Assembly: GCF_018336975.1 (NCBI RefSeq)
Contig: NZ_CP025572.1
Location: 3,350,884-3,414,883 of the forward strand
Source: Marinomonas sp. CT5
Lineage (GTDB): Bacteria; Pseudomonadota; Gammaproteobacteria; Pseudomonadales; Marinomonadaceae
DNA: 64,000 nucleotides
Reading direction: 5' to 3'
The stretch's first letter is position 1, and each line of letters starts with the position of its first letter. Shown here in pieces: positions 27,360 through 35,833 of the stretch. The position numbers and the translations under genes are program-made. The notes under the pieces were generated by a model. The model saw only the letters and a list, made by a program, of their open reading frames with translations, was not told the DNA's origin and made no database searches.

Positions 27360-28514
27360 TTATACCCTTACAAGAGGAAGCGTTAAACTGGCCGTAGTAC
27401 CTGCCCCCTCTTCGCTGTCTATTTCAAATTGACCATGATGAGCTCTAGCAATGGCTTTAACCACCATCAAGCCCAACCCAGTTCCATGTTGTTTTGTGGT
27501 TACAAAACCTTCTTGCACATGCTCTAAATGTGCTTTCGACATCCCAACACCACTGTCTTTAAACGTCAGTGTCACATAGCCATGATTATTCCGCCAATTT
27601 AACTGCACCATATCACCAGGCGATTGTGCATCTATGGCATTATTCAAAAGATTCAGTAATGCGCCAAGTAAGGTTTCTTTATTACATTTAATACAATCGG
27701 TAGCCAAAAAAGTCGCACCACTTGCCTCCAATTGCATATTTTTTTGGTCACAAATCTCTTGGCTATGATTAATCAACTCTTTTATAAATGTTGAGACACT
27801 TATTGTCTCGTCAAGTTTTATTTCACTACGGGAAAAGATCAACATATCCCGGATTTGTTTTTCAATATTAGCTAACCTATCCACCAGTTTATTTGCAAAA
27901 GTCTGTCGCATACCGGGGGCCAAATCAGGCTTTTGTAAATGGCCTGCATAAAGCGTAGCAGAAGAAAGGGGCGTTCTAATCTGATGAGCTAATGCGGCCA
28001 CCATTTTCCCCATATTGGATAACCTCTCATGGTGTGACAATTTTTTCTGCAACAAATAGGCTTCTGTCAAATCCACAAGAATCACTAACTGTCCAGGAAC
28101 ATTACCCAAAGAGGCGGTTTCTACTCTCACACGACGCCCACTGACCATACTAACTTCATGACCATCATCTTTTTGTGGCCGAAAGCTCAATGGAACAATT
28201 TCTCCCCATGACTGACCAACTAAGGGCAAATTAAATAAGCGGTCTGCAACAGGATTAGCCATCACTACGACGCCTTCCTCATTCAACAGAAGCACACCAA
28301 CAGGCATAGACTCAAAAAGCTGCTGAAATTGCAAAACTAGAATTCGATTTTTATCCTGCTCTTGGCGCTTATCCTGTTCTAACTTTTCCAATTGCTCGTA
28401 CAAGCGTGCCACTTCACTCTGGAGGTCAACATAGGATTTTGCCAATACATCAGAAGATTCGGAGAAAGCTTTAAAAGCGGCTTTAAGTTCCGCTATTTCT
28501 TCATCTTTTGTCAC
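27360..28514 (-). CDS. fleS: Flagellar sensor histidine kinase FleS/FlrB
   Basis: FleS is a soluble kinase that phosphorylates FleR. The 384 aa protein has an N-terminal coiled coil (about 1-65), a PAS domain (about 65-150), a HisKA motif with the phospho-acceptor His in ALAHQIRTPLSSA, and HATPase motifs NLLNNAIDAQ and GTGLGLMVVKAIA. No membrane segment is seen. The start is GTG 28514, overlapping the upstream stop by one base (TAGTG), so it is coupled to the fleQ-like gene. Identity is secure. Confidence 0.94.
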   Translation of the reverse strand: MTKDEEIAELKAAFKAFSESSDVLAKSYVDLQSEVARLYEQLEKLEQDKRQEQDKNRILVLQFQQLFESMPVGVLLLNEEGVVVMANPVADRLFNLPLVGQSWGEIVPLSFRPQKDDGHEVSMVSGRRVRVETASLGNVPGQLVILVDLTEAYLLQKKLSHHERLSNMGKMVAALAHQIRTPLSSATLYAGHLQKPDLAPGMRQTFANKLVDRLANIEKQIRDMLIFSRSEIKLDETISVSTFIKELINHSQEICDQKNMQLEASGATFLATDCIKCNKETLLGALLNLLNNAIDAQSPGDMVQLNWRNNHGYVTLTFKDSGVGMSKAHLEHVQEGFVTTKQHGTGLGLMVVKAIARAHHGQFEIDSEEGAGTTASLTLPLVRV

Positions 28515-28984
28515 TAAAACTCCGATTTATCAATATTATAGCGCCGCATTTTTTCAATAAGCGTTGTGCGTTGGATTTGTAAATTCTGCGCAGCTTTTGA
28601 CACAACACCTTGAGTCGACACCAAAGCTTGACGAATAAGAAGCGCTTCAAGATGACGTACATGCAAATTCAAGTTCACCCCAGCGGTCTGCGGGAAGGTA
28701 TGCAACTGCTTAATTTCTTTCAACACTAAAGAAAGTACATTAGAGCGCCATGGCAAAGGGCAAAGCCAAACATTATAATCCCCTACCACTTCCAAGGACT
28801 CATTAAGAGAAATAACCGGAATCATCTCATCTAACTCACAAGATTGAATAGCCTTCCCCAATACAACAAAATCAGGCAAATGAAATGCCGTCAATGATGT
28901 GCTGTACTCAATCCCGATGAAAGTCATGATACTGGAAACACTCGACGTTTCTTCGTCATCTAAACCGCATAACCAAGCTTTCAC
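28514..28984 (-). CDS. AAA-less FleQ-like regulator (N-terminal FleQ domain plus Fis-type HTH)
   Basis: The 156 aa protein occupies the position of fleQ (upstream of fleSR) and shares both ends of FleQ. The first 100 or so residues look like the FleQ pseudo-receiver. The C-terminal part has the FleQ-type spacer GVNLNLHVRHLEALLIRQAL and the Fis helix-turn-helix AAQNLQIQRTTLIEKMRRY. The AAA+ sigma54-activation domain (about 240 residues, Walker A, GAFTGA, Walker B) is absent, and the two ends join in frame. No frameshift or remnant is seen. The start is GTG 28984 with GAGG about 7 nt upstream. It could bind DNA but cannot activate sigma54 by ATP hydrolysis. A full FleQ may exist elsewhere; this is inference. 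Confidence 0.85.
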   Translation of the reverse strand: MKAWLCGLDDEETSSVSSIMTFIGIEYSTSLTAFHLPDFVVLGKAIQSCELDEMIPVISLNESLEVVGDYNVWLCPLPWRSNVLSLVLKEIKQLHTFPQTAGVNLNLHVRHLEALLIRQALVSTQGVVSKAAQNLQIQRTTLIEKMRRYNIDKSEF

Positions 28985-29028
28985 ACCACTACCTCAACCA
29001 AAAAATAAGCAATTTAAACATCACCAAA

Positions 29029-29059
29029 TATATAATGCGTTGTTAGCGCTTACTTTCAA
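29029..29059 (-). promoter_or_regulatory. Putative sigma70 promoter of the fleQ-like/fleSR genes
   Basis: On the minus strand TTGAAA (29054-29059) is followed after 17 nt by the AT-rich ATTATATAT stretch (from 29036). It sits in the 91 nt gap between bioD and the fleQ-like gene, about 45 nt before the GTG start. It is a fair match by eye only. Confidence 0.4.
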
Positions 29060-29075
29060 GTATTAACACAAAATA

Positions 29076-29753
29076 TTATAACGCCAGAAAAAGCTCATCA
29101 AACGCCTGCGTTGAATCCTCTTCACTTTCATTCCAAGGCAAGACTCCTAAGAGTGGAGCCGACATTATAGAAGTAAGGCTAGCCAAATTTTCTTCATAAC
29201 ACGGCATCTTTTCAGACCCACTATTAGCAACCCAACCCGCTAATGTTAAACCATCTCTTATAATGGCTTCTGCCGTCAAAATAGCGTGATTTAAACAACC
29301 TAGCTTCATATTCACAACCAAAATAACAGGAAACTCTAGTTTTCTTGCTAAATCTGATAATAACTCTCTGTCATTTAGAGGAACCCGCCATCCTCCAGCA
29401 CCTTCAACCAGAGCAAAAGCATTAGGTGTTAACAACGCACCTTTGATAAATCCCTCTAAGCGGGAAACAGTAATTAATCTACCTTCTTTCATTGCTGCAA
29501 TATGAGGCGCAATAGCTTCTTCTAGCACAACAGGATTTACCTGCTCATAGGCCAACTTAACACTGCTTGCCTGTTGAATAAGCAAAGCGTCATCATTACG
29601 CAACTTACCATCAACACGATCGGCTCCGGCGGCTATTGGCTTAAGTCCTATAGACTTTAAACCCGCTCGCTGAGCGGCGTTAAGCAAACCAACAGTAACA
29701 TAGGTTTTACCAGCATCGGTATCAGTACCAGTTACAAAAAAACGTTTTTTCAC
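29076..29753 (-). CDS. bioD: Dethiobiotin synthetase BioD
   Basis: BioD closes the ureido ring of dethiobiotin from DAPA with CO2 and ATP. The 225 aa protein has the P-loop FFVTGTDTDAGKTYVTVGL at the N-terminus, KPIAAGAD and LVEGAGGWRVPL, all typical. The start is GTG 29753, with AGGAG 6 nt upstream. It is the last gene of the bioBFHCD operon, 9 nt after bioC. Identity is certain. Confidence 0.96.
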   Translation of the reverse strand: MKKRFFVTGTDTDAGKTYVTVGLLNAAQRAGLKSIGLKPIAAGADRVDGKLRNDDALLIQQASSVKLAYEQVNPVVLEEAIAPHIAAMKEGRLITVSRLEGFIKGALLTPNAFALVEGAGGWRVPLNDRELLSDLARKLEFPVILVVNMKLGCLNHAILTAEAIIRDGLTLAGWVANSGSEKMPCYEENLASLTSIMSAPLLGVLPWNESEEDSTQAFDELFLAL

Positions 29754-29762
29754 CTAACACTC

Positions 29763-30575
29763 CTAAACACGGTTTGGTCGTTGAGCCACGACAAATGCAA
29801 CCTGATAACTTAGCGGGATTCCAAGCTCACTCCGCTGCCGTTCATATTCATACAAAAACGCTTTCCACTTACTAGGAGAAATAACTTGATCTCTCTCAGA
29901 AGAAATAAAACTTGCACCTACTTTTTTTAAAGAATGAATGGCACTTTCTGGTGAATCAAACCACATGGGGATGTCAGATAACGCTGAGGATAAAAGGTTC
30001 AACCCGGAAGCGGTAACATTATCGATGAGCGTATCAAACGCCACATATTGATGTATATGCTCCTTATCATCTATTCCCGACCAAGCTTTACTGATTTCTA
30101 ACATAGAACCTTGGGAAAGCGTCGAGAAAACCACATAACCACCAGGCCTCACAACACGATACAACTCTTTAAATAATGCCAGTGGATTAAGACACCATTG
30201 AATGGCAAGGCTTGAAAAAACCAAATCACACACATCACTTTGAAGTGGTAAATTTTCTGCATCAGCACAAACGTAATAAGTATTTTCTAAAGTAGAGTAG
30301 CGCTCGCTTGCCGTCACTAACATTCGAGAAGACAAATCAAGAGCAATATTATAGGTAGGAGATAAGGTTTCAGATAAGGCAGTAAGAGCCTGCCCCGTTC
30401 CGGTTCCGAGATCCAGTACTACATCCGCCTTATTTAAGGGCTGCATCATCAAAAGACGATCTAAAACAATTTTCTGAAAATCTGCATAGGCATCATACGT
30501 TAGAGATGCACGATCAAAACGCTTAGCCAATTGTCGCTTATAACTGGCTGTCGATATATCAGGGGTTATTAGCAT
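29763..30575 (-). CDS. bioC: Malonyl-ACP O-methyltransferase BioC
   Basis: BioC methylates malonyl-ACP to start pimelate synthesis in disguise. The 270 aa protein is a class I SAM methyltransferase with motif I VLDLGTGTGQALTAL and LVFSSLAIQWCLNP, a BioC hallmark. ATG 30575; the start overlaps the bioH 3' end by 17 nt, suggesting coupled translation. Identity is secure from motif and operon. Confidence 0.94.
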   Translation of the reverse strand: MLITPDISTASYKRQLAKRFDRASLTYDAYADFQKIVLDRLLMMQPLNKADVVLDLGTGTGQALTALSETLSPTYNIALDLSSRMLVTASERYSTLENTYYVCADAENLPLQSDVCDLVFSSLAIQWCLNPLALFKELYRVVRPGGYVVFSTLSQGSMLEISKAWSGIDDKEHIHQYVAFDTLIDNVTASGLNLLSSALSDIPMWFDSPESAIHSLKKVGASFISSERDQVISPSKWKAFLYEYERQRSELGIPLSYQVAFVVAQRPNRV

Positions 30576-31362
30576 CGATAAAGTTTTCTATATGACTCAC
30601 ACAAGCCTCTTCATCTTCCAAAAAAGGCTGATGCGCACAATGGGACAATACAACACAATGCTGCAAAGGATTTACATCAGTTTGTTGCTCTAATGCTTTA
30701 CTAGAAACCAATACATCCTTGCCACCAAATAGGTGCAAATTAGGAAGATCCAAAAGTGACCACTCCCGACGCACATCCAAAGACTTTAATAATCTAAGGC
30801 CACCAACTAGAGCAGCCCGACTCAACGTTTTCACCGGCAAAAAGCCTTGTAACCGTTTTACCAGTGCCCGTTCATTTGTTGCCCCTTTCGCTTGTAACAT
30901 AACAAAACGTTTCATGCCTTCTTCTGGCTTTTGTTCAACCAAAGCCGCAAACGCATCAAAGTCTTCAACTGACATGGCATTTTCCCAACCATCCCGCTTA
31001 ATAAAGCTTGGAGAGGACGCCATAGTGATCAACCCCGATACACAGCTAGAACGGCGCGCAGCTACATAGGCAGAAACCATGCCGCCAAGAGACCAACCGA
31101 TCCACCAAGCCTCCTTAGGAGCGACTTCAATAAGCTGTTCAGATAGTGCATCAATATCATAGTTCGGACCAATCCGAGAACGAGAAACCCATTGTTCATT
31201 AAGAGAAACTCCCGGCAAGTTCGCAACCACAACATAAAACCGCTGACTCAAACGCACAGCAAAAGAACGCATCGCCTCTTTTGGCATTGCCCAACCCGAT
31301 ACCATAAAAATAGCTTGGTTAGACGAGTTTCCAAAAGTTTCTGTTTCAATACGTACTCGCAT
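30559..31362 (-). CDS. bioH: Pimeloyl-ACP methyl ester carboxylesterase BioH
   Basis: BioH removes the methyl ester from pimeloyl-ACP to end chain elongation. The 267 aa alpha/beta hydrolase has nucleophile elbow GWSLGG (about residues 90-95) and a late catalytic His in SHCAHQPFLE. ATG 31362, 12 nt after bioF. Within the biotin operon this is BioH rather than a general esterase; sequence alone would only say hydrolase. Confidence 0.9.
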   Translation of the reverse strand: MRVRIETETFGNSSNQAIFMVSGWAMPKEAMRSFAVRLSQRFYVVVANLPGVSLNEQWVSRSRIGPNYDIDALSEQLIEVAPKEAWWIGWSLGGMVSAYVAARRSSCVSGLITMASSPSFIKRDGWENAMSVEDFDAFAALVEQKPEEGMKRFVMLQAKGATNERALVKRLQGFLPVKTLSRAALVGGLRLLKSLDVRREWSLLDLPNLHLFGGKDVLVSSKALEQQTDVNPLQHCVVLSHCAHQPFLEDEEACVSHIENFIDANNP

Positions 31363-31374
31363 GCTGTCCCTCTA

Positions 31375-32571
31375 TTACTGTGCGTTTAAAAAATTCGCTG
31401 TTAATACGTGTTCGAGTGAATCGCATAATAACATTAAATCTGCATCAGAGTGGGCAGCACTTAAGGTAATTCTTAATCGGGCACTTCCTGCCGGTACGGT
31501 CGGCGGACGAATGGCCGTACACCATACCCCAAGCACTTTCAGTTGTTCACTAATTTCAATGGCCGCCTTGCTATCACCAATAATAATTGGCTGAATCGCC
31601 GTATTAGAGGGCATCAGCTCTACAGGTAGCGATTCAACCCGTTGGCGGAAATACGCGATATGTCTAGCTAACTTAGCTCGCCTTTCCTGACCTTCAGGCG
31701 ACTGAATTAACTGTAAAGAGGCCAAAGTAGCCCCTGCAATCGCTGGTGACATGGCTGTGGTGTACACATAAGGGCGAGCAAACTGCGTGAGATAGTCAGC
31801 ATAATCATGCGAGGTGGCAACAAAAGCACCCGCTGTACCAAACGCCTTGCCGAATGTCCCCACTAAAATAGGCAAACTCTTTGCTTCCAAGCCTTCTAAA
31901 GACAGACAACCTCTGCCACGTTCACCAATACAGCCCAGCCCATGAGCATCATCTACCATGAGCATCCAACCATACTGATTTGCTAGCTGAGACAATTCAG
32001 CCAAAGGGGCAATATCACCATCCATGCTAAATACCCCATCCGTCACTAACAGCCCCGTTGACGAAGATTTAGAAAGCAGCTTACTTGCACTCTCCACATC
32101 ACCATGCAGATAACGGCGCAAAGGCGCTTGCGCCAACAGGGCACCATCAATCAGAGAGGCATGATTTAACCTATCTTGCACAACAGGACGATGCTTATCC
32201 GCTAGAGCCGAAATCACACCGAGATTCGCCATATAGCCAGTACTGAACAGCATCACCCGCTCATAACCTAGCCAATCCGCTAAGGCTTCTTCAAGCGCTT
32301 GATGAGGTACTAAATGACCACATACCAAATGAGATGAACCACCACCCACACCATACGTTCGCGCGGTGTTGGACATGGCCTCAATTAATTTAGGGTGATT
32401 AGCCAACCCCAGATAATCGTTCGAACAAAACGCCGTGTAATTTTGGGATTGTATTTTGGTATGTGGCGTTTGAGAACTCTCCAGCGTTATCGTTCGGCGC
32501 ATCAAGTCTCTTTCACGGCGCTCATCAAGCGCCGACGACATCCAATCTGGCGTATTAAACGCTGGCTTCAT
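31375..32571 (-). CDS. bioF: 8-amino-7-oxononanoate synthase BioF
   Basis: BioF condenses pimeloyl-ACP with alanine using PLP. I chose ATG 32571 (398 aa, [11 protein letters not shown]), which matches family length. The open frame extends further upstream, but that part lies inside bioB in another frame and is not protein-like. Motifs are [37 protein letters not shown] and the PLP lysine in [15 protein letters not shown]. The start overlaps the bioB stop by 17 nt. Identity is certain. Confidence 0.95.
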   Translation of the reverse strand: MKPAFNTPDWMSSALDERRERDLMRRTITLESSQTPHTKIQSQNYTAFCSNDYLGLANHPKLIEAMSNTARTYGVGGGSSHLVCGHLVPHQALEEALADWLGYERVMLFSTGYMANLGVISALADKHRPVVQDRLNHASLIDGALLAQAPLRRYLHGDVESASKLLSKSSSTGLLVTDGVFSMDGDIAPLAELSQLANQYGWMLMVDDAHGLGCIGERGRGCLSLEGLEAKSLPILVGTFGKAFGTAGAFVATSHDYADYLTQFARPYVYTTAMSPAIAGATLASLQLIQSPEGQERRAKLARHIAYFRQRVESLPVELMPSNTAIQPIIIGDSKAAIEISEQLKVLGVWCTAIRPPTVPAGSARLRITLSAAHSDADLMLLCDSLEHVLTANFLNAQ

Positions 32572-33622
32572 AAAACAGCTTAGACTCTTCTTGCTTGACG
32601 ACTTGAGCAGCAATCGCTTCGGCAACAGCCGCATCCGAATGCTCTTCACGTTTCTCAGGGTTAATGCCCAAGTTCGCAAATAAAGCCATGTCTTTATCGG
32701 CTTCTGGATTACCTGTGGTAAGCAGTTTCTCTCCATAGAAAATAGAGTTCGCCCCAGCCATAAAACATAAAGCCTGCGTTTGCTCGCTCATACCTTGACG
32801 GCCAGCAGATAATCTAACATGGGACTTAGGCATCAAAATGCGCGCCACAGCAATAGTGCGGATGAATTCAAAGGTATCTAAATCGTCCACATTTTCCAGT
32901 GGCGTTCCTTCCACTTTCACCAACATATTAATTGGCACACTCTCTGGGTGTGGAGTCATTTGAGAAAGTTGACGCAACAAGCCCACTCGATCCTTTTGCT
33001 CTTCTCCCATTCCCATAATACCGCCACAGCAAAGCTTAATACCTGAATCACGGACACGAGAAAGCGTATCTAAACGATCTTGATAAGTACGAGTCGTAAT
33101 GATGCTGTCGTAGAATTCTGCTGACGTATCTAGGTTATGATTGTAGTAATCCAAGCCCGCCTCAGATAAACGCTTCGCTTGCTCATCATTCAAGGAACCC
33201 AAGGTCACACAAGACTCTAAGCCTAACGACTTAACACCTTTAATCATCTCTAACACATAAGGAAAATCTTTTTCGGAAGGGTGTTTCCAAGCTGCGCCCA
33301 TACAGAAACGGCTTGCACCTTTTTCTTTTGCCAAAGCCGCTTCTTCTAGCACCTTTTGCACTTCCATTAATTTTTCTTTTTCAAGTTCTGTATTGTAATG
33401 CCCACTTTGCGGGCAGTACTTACAGTCCTCAGGACAAGCGCCCGTTTTAATCGATAAGAGCGTGCTGACTTGCACTTCATTTGGCGCAAAGTTTTCTCTA
33501 TGGACAGTCTGAGCGCGAAACATCAAATCCATGAAGGGCAAATCAAACAAGGCTTTGATTTCCGCATGAGTCCAATCAAAACGCGGTGCACTCACATTAT
33601 TTGTAGACATACTTAGAGACAT
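32555..33622 (-). CDS. bioB: Biotin synthase BioB
   Basis: BioB is a radical SAM enzyme that inserts sulfur into dethiobiotin. The 355 aa protein has the CxxxCxxC cluster motif in [14 protein letters not shown], then GAAWK, and the [2Fe-2S]-binding arginine region VRLSAGR. ATG 33622 with GAGGA 6 nt upstream. It is first in the bioBFHCD operon, behind a BirA-type operator. Identity is certain. Confidence 0.97.
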   Translation of the reverse strand: MSLSMSTNNVSAPRFDWTHAEIKALFDLPFMDLMFRAQTVHRENFAPNEVQVSTLLSIKTGACPEDCKYCPQSGHYNTELEKEKLMEVQKVLEEAALAKEKGASRFCMGAAWKHPSEKDFPYVLEMIKGVKSLGLESCVTLGSLNDEQAKRLSEAGLDYYNHNLDTSAEFYDSIITTRTYQDRLDTLSRVRDSGIKLCCGGIMGMGEEQKDRVGLLRQLSQMTPHPESVPINMLVKVEGTPLENVDDLDTFEFIRTIAVARILMPKSHVRLSAGRQGMSEQTQALCFMAGANSIFYGEKLLTTGNPEADKDMALFANLGINPEKREEHSDAAVAEAIAAQVVKQEESKLFYEASV

Positions 33623-33655
33623 AGTATCCTCAATCCAGAAAAGAATAATGGAGCA

Positions 33656-33683
33656 ATACTAATGGACTGGATGAAACTGTCAA
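33656..33683 (-). promoter_or_regulatory. Predicted sigma70 promoter of the bioBFHCD operon
   Basis: On the minus strand a perfect -35 TTGACA (33678-33683) is separated by 16 nt from -10 TAGTAT (33656-33661). Transcription would start near 33649, giving a leader of about 27 nt before the bioB ATG. The -35 lies within the right arm of the BirA-type operator. Confidence 0.7.
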
Positions 33684-34432
33684 CCACAAAAATAACAAAG
33701 GTTTACCATAGGGTATTTTTTAACCACTGCTATCTATGCAACAACGACACACCACACACTCTCTGCAAGTTCTGCCAACAAGGACTTCCCACCAACCTAA
33801 ATCATTGCAAACACTGCAAACGCCCTACTCAGTACCATACTAATTTGTGTGGTAACTGCCAAACTAACCGCCCTTCTTATCACACCTGTATTGCCCCTTA
33901 TCGATTTGAAGGCATCATAAAAACTCTCATCCATAGCATCAAATTCAATCAAGGCATTCACTACATACGCCCGCTCACCTACCTTTTGAGCGAACATCTG
34001 CTTGAGACATATTCCTGCGACCAATGGCCTGAGCAAATCTTTTACGTTCCTAGCCATCCTAAACGAATTAAAGAGCGCGGCTTTTGCCAAACAAAAGCCA
34101 TGACCAATCAATTAGTCAAATACCTTAAACAGCACCTGAATGAAAAGTGCCCATCACTTCCAAGAAACAACCCACTAAAAAAAATTAAACACTTAGCTGC
34201 ACAGCACTCACTGAGTCGAAAAGAACGACTCAAGAGTCAAAAAAACAGCTACCAACTTGATAGACCTATTCCTAAGCACGTCGCCTTATTTGACGATGTA
34301 ATGACGACAGGAAGCACTATAGAAAACTGCACAAACCTCCTACTGAAAGCTGGCGCTGAAAGAGTCGATATATGGGTGATTGCTCGAACGCCTGATAAAG
34401 AACACTCAGTTAAATTAAGTGAACCGGCCTAG
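33662..34432 (+). CDS. comF: ComF family phosphoribosyltransferase-like protein
   Basis: The 256 aa protein has an N-terminal Cys-rich zinc ribbon (CYLCNNDTPHTLCKFC, then CKHCKRPT and CGNC) and a C-terminal phosphoribosyltransferase domain with the PRPP motif VALFDDVMTTGSTIEN. ComF is needed for DNA uptake in competent bacteria; in many gammaproteobacteria it simply lies next to bioB, as here. The start is ATG 33662, or ATG 33671 in frame; both put the BirA operator inside the gene. It is divergent from bioB and 41 nt before bioA. Confidence 0.88.
   Translation: MDWMKLSTTKITKVYHRVFFNHCYLCNNDTPHTLCKFCQQGLPTNLNHCKHCKRPTQYHTNLCGNCQTNRPSYHTCIAPYRFEGIIKTLIHSIKFNQGIHYIRPLTYLLSEHLLETYSCDQWPEQIFYVPSHPKRIKERGFCQTKAMTNQLVKYLKQHLNEKCPSLPRNNPLKKIKHLAAQHSLSRKERLKSQKNSYQLDRPIPKHVALFDDVMTTGSTIENCTNLLLKAGAERVDIWVIARTPDKEHSVKLSEPA
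33677..33708. promoter_or_regulatory. BirA-type biotin operator
   Basis: CTGTCAACC (33677-33685), 14 nt, then GGTTTACCA (33700-33708) forms an imperfect inverted repeat. It matches the known gammaproteobacterial BirA box (TTGTAAACC, 14-15 nt spacer, GGTTTACAA) in 7 of 9 and 8 of 9 positions. It overlaps the bioB -35 box, so biotinyl-AMP-bound BirA would block bioB transcription. It also lies inside the first codons of comF as annotated. Confidence 0.75.
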
Positions 34433-34473
34433 CCACAGCAGGCACCTTTGTTTACTATGCCTCCAACAAAGCA

Positions 34474-35772
34474 ATGGTGTACCTCATGAAAACGGATCAA
34501 AACTACCTAGATTTAGACAAGCAACTTCTGTGGCATCCCTACACATCTATGAGCAACCCCAGCCCGCATTTTCTTGTTGAAAAGGCCTCAGGCTGTGAGA
34601 TAACCCTAAGTAATGGGCGCACACTCATCGACGGCATGTCATCTTGGTGGAGCGTCATTCACGGCTACAACCACCCCACCATAAATAGCGCTATTCAAGA
34701 ACAACTATCGCAATTCTCACACGTAATGTTTGGCGGCCTAACCCATAAACCAGCCATTGATCTTGCTGAAAAGCTGATCGCTATTACACCTACAGATCTG
34801 CAGCGAGTGTTTTTCTCCGACTCAGGCTCAGTCTCGGTGGAAGTCGCCTTAAAAATGGCTATTCAGTACTGGAATACTCAAGGCAAGCCAAGCAAACAAT
34901 TCTTTGTCACTCCTAAAAGTGGCTACCATGGTGATACCTTTGCCGCCATGTCAGTTTGCGATCCAGAAAATGGCATGCACAACTTATTCGCTGCCGCACT
35001 CACTCAGCAATACTTCATATCGCCACCGCCCACAGGCTTAGACACAGCGATCAAGAGCGAGTATCTAGACGAGATTCGTAAGATGTTCGAAGAAAATCAT
35101 CAATGTATAGCCGGCTTCATCATTGAGCCAGTGGTACAAAATGCGGGGGGCATGCGGTTTTACAATCCAGAGTATTTAAATCAAATACGCGCACTGTGTG
35201 ATGAGTTCGACATATTGTTGATTTTCGATGAAATTGCCACAGGTTTTGGCCGCACTGGAAAGCTTTTCGCAACAGATCACACCAATATCTGCCCAGATAT
35301 CATGTGTGTAGGCAAAGCCTTAACGGGTGGTTACATGACACTGGCCGCCACACTCACCAACGACAAAGTAGCCCTTGGCATCAGCCATGAAGGCGGTGTG
35401 TTCATGCACGGCCCCACGTTCATGGGAAACCCGCTTGCTTGTTCTGCTGCGAACGCCAGCCTAGCCCTTCTAGACGAATACAATATTCCAGAAAAAATAA
35501 CCCAACTAGAAAACTGGATGAAAGCGGCACTCATAAGATGCGAAGAGCTTGAACAAGTAAAAGAGGTACGCTGCCTAGGCGGCATTGGAGTAGTTGAATT
35601 ACATCACCCGATTAACCTGCATGATATTCAACCAAAATTCGTAGAGCTTGGCGTGTGGATAAGACCCTTTGGTAAACTGATTTATCTCATGCCACCTTAC
35701 ATCATCAGCGAAGAACAAATCCAAGCACTTGGTAAAGCCATTTACCAAGTCACAAACACTCTTCCACACTAA
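34474..35772 (+). CDS. bioA: Adenosylmethionine-8-amino-7-oxononanoate aminotransferase BioA
   Basis: BioA transaminates KAPA to DAPA with SAM as amino donor. The 432 aa class III aminotransferase has LLWHPYTSM at the N-terminus, DGMSSWWSVIHGYNHP, FDEIATGFGRTG and the PLP lysine in CVGKALTGGYM. ATG 34474, or ATG 34486; neither has a strong Shine-Dalgarno. It completes the biotin set together with the divergent bioBFHCD operon. Identity is certain. Confidence 0.96.
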   Translation: MVYLMKTDQNYLDLDKQLLWHPYTSMSNPSPHFLVEKASGCEITLSNGRTLIDGMSSWWSVIHGYNHPTINSAIQEQLSQFSHVMFGGLTHKPAIDLAEKLIAITPTDLQRVFFSDSGSVSVEVALKMAIQYWNTQGKPSKQFFVTPKSGYHGDTFAAMSVCDPENGMHNLFAAALTQQYFISPPPTGLDTAIKSEYLDEIRKMFEENHQCIAGFIIEPVVQNAGGMRFYNPEYLNQIRALCDEFDILLIFDEIATGFGRTGKLFATDHTNICPDIMCVGKALTGGYMTLAATLTNDKVALGISHEGGVFMHGPTFMGNPLACSAANASLALLDEYNIPEKITQLENWMKAALIRCEELEQVKEVRCLGGIGVVELHHPINLHDIQPKFVELGVWIRPFGKLIYLMPPYIISEEQIQALGKAIYQVTNTLPH

Positions 35773-35774
35773 AC

Positions 35775-35811
35775 AAAATGGCCTTTGAGAAAAATCCTCA
35801 AAGGCCATTTT
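35775..35811. terminator. Strong hairpin terminator between bioA and aer
   Basis: A perfect 15 bp stem (35775-35789 with 35797-35811) has a 7 nt loop and ends in a T run on the plus strand and also on the minus strand. It lies just after the bioA stop and between convergent genes, so it likely works in both directions. Confidence 0.85.
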
Positions 35812-35833
35812 CAGTCAATTTGCATTACATGAT

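Noticed and set aside
32572..32736. Longer N-terminus for bioF
   Set aside because: The extra 55 codons lie inside bioB in another frame, and the family start matches ATG 32571.
34433..34473. A separate bioA promoter with its own BirA site
   Set aside because: The 41 nt gap has no TTGTAAACC-like arm and no clear -10/-35 pair; bioA is more likely transcribed with comF.
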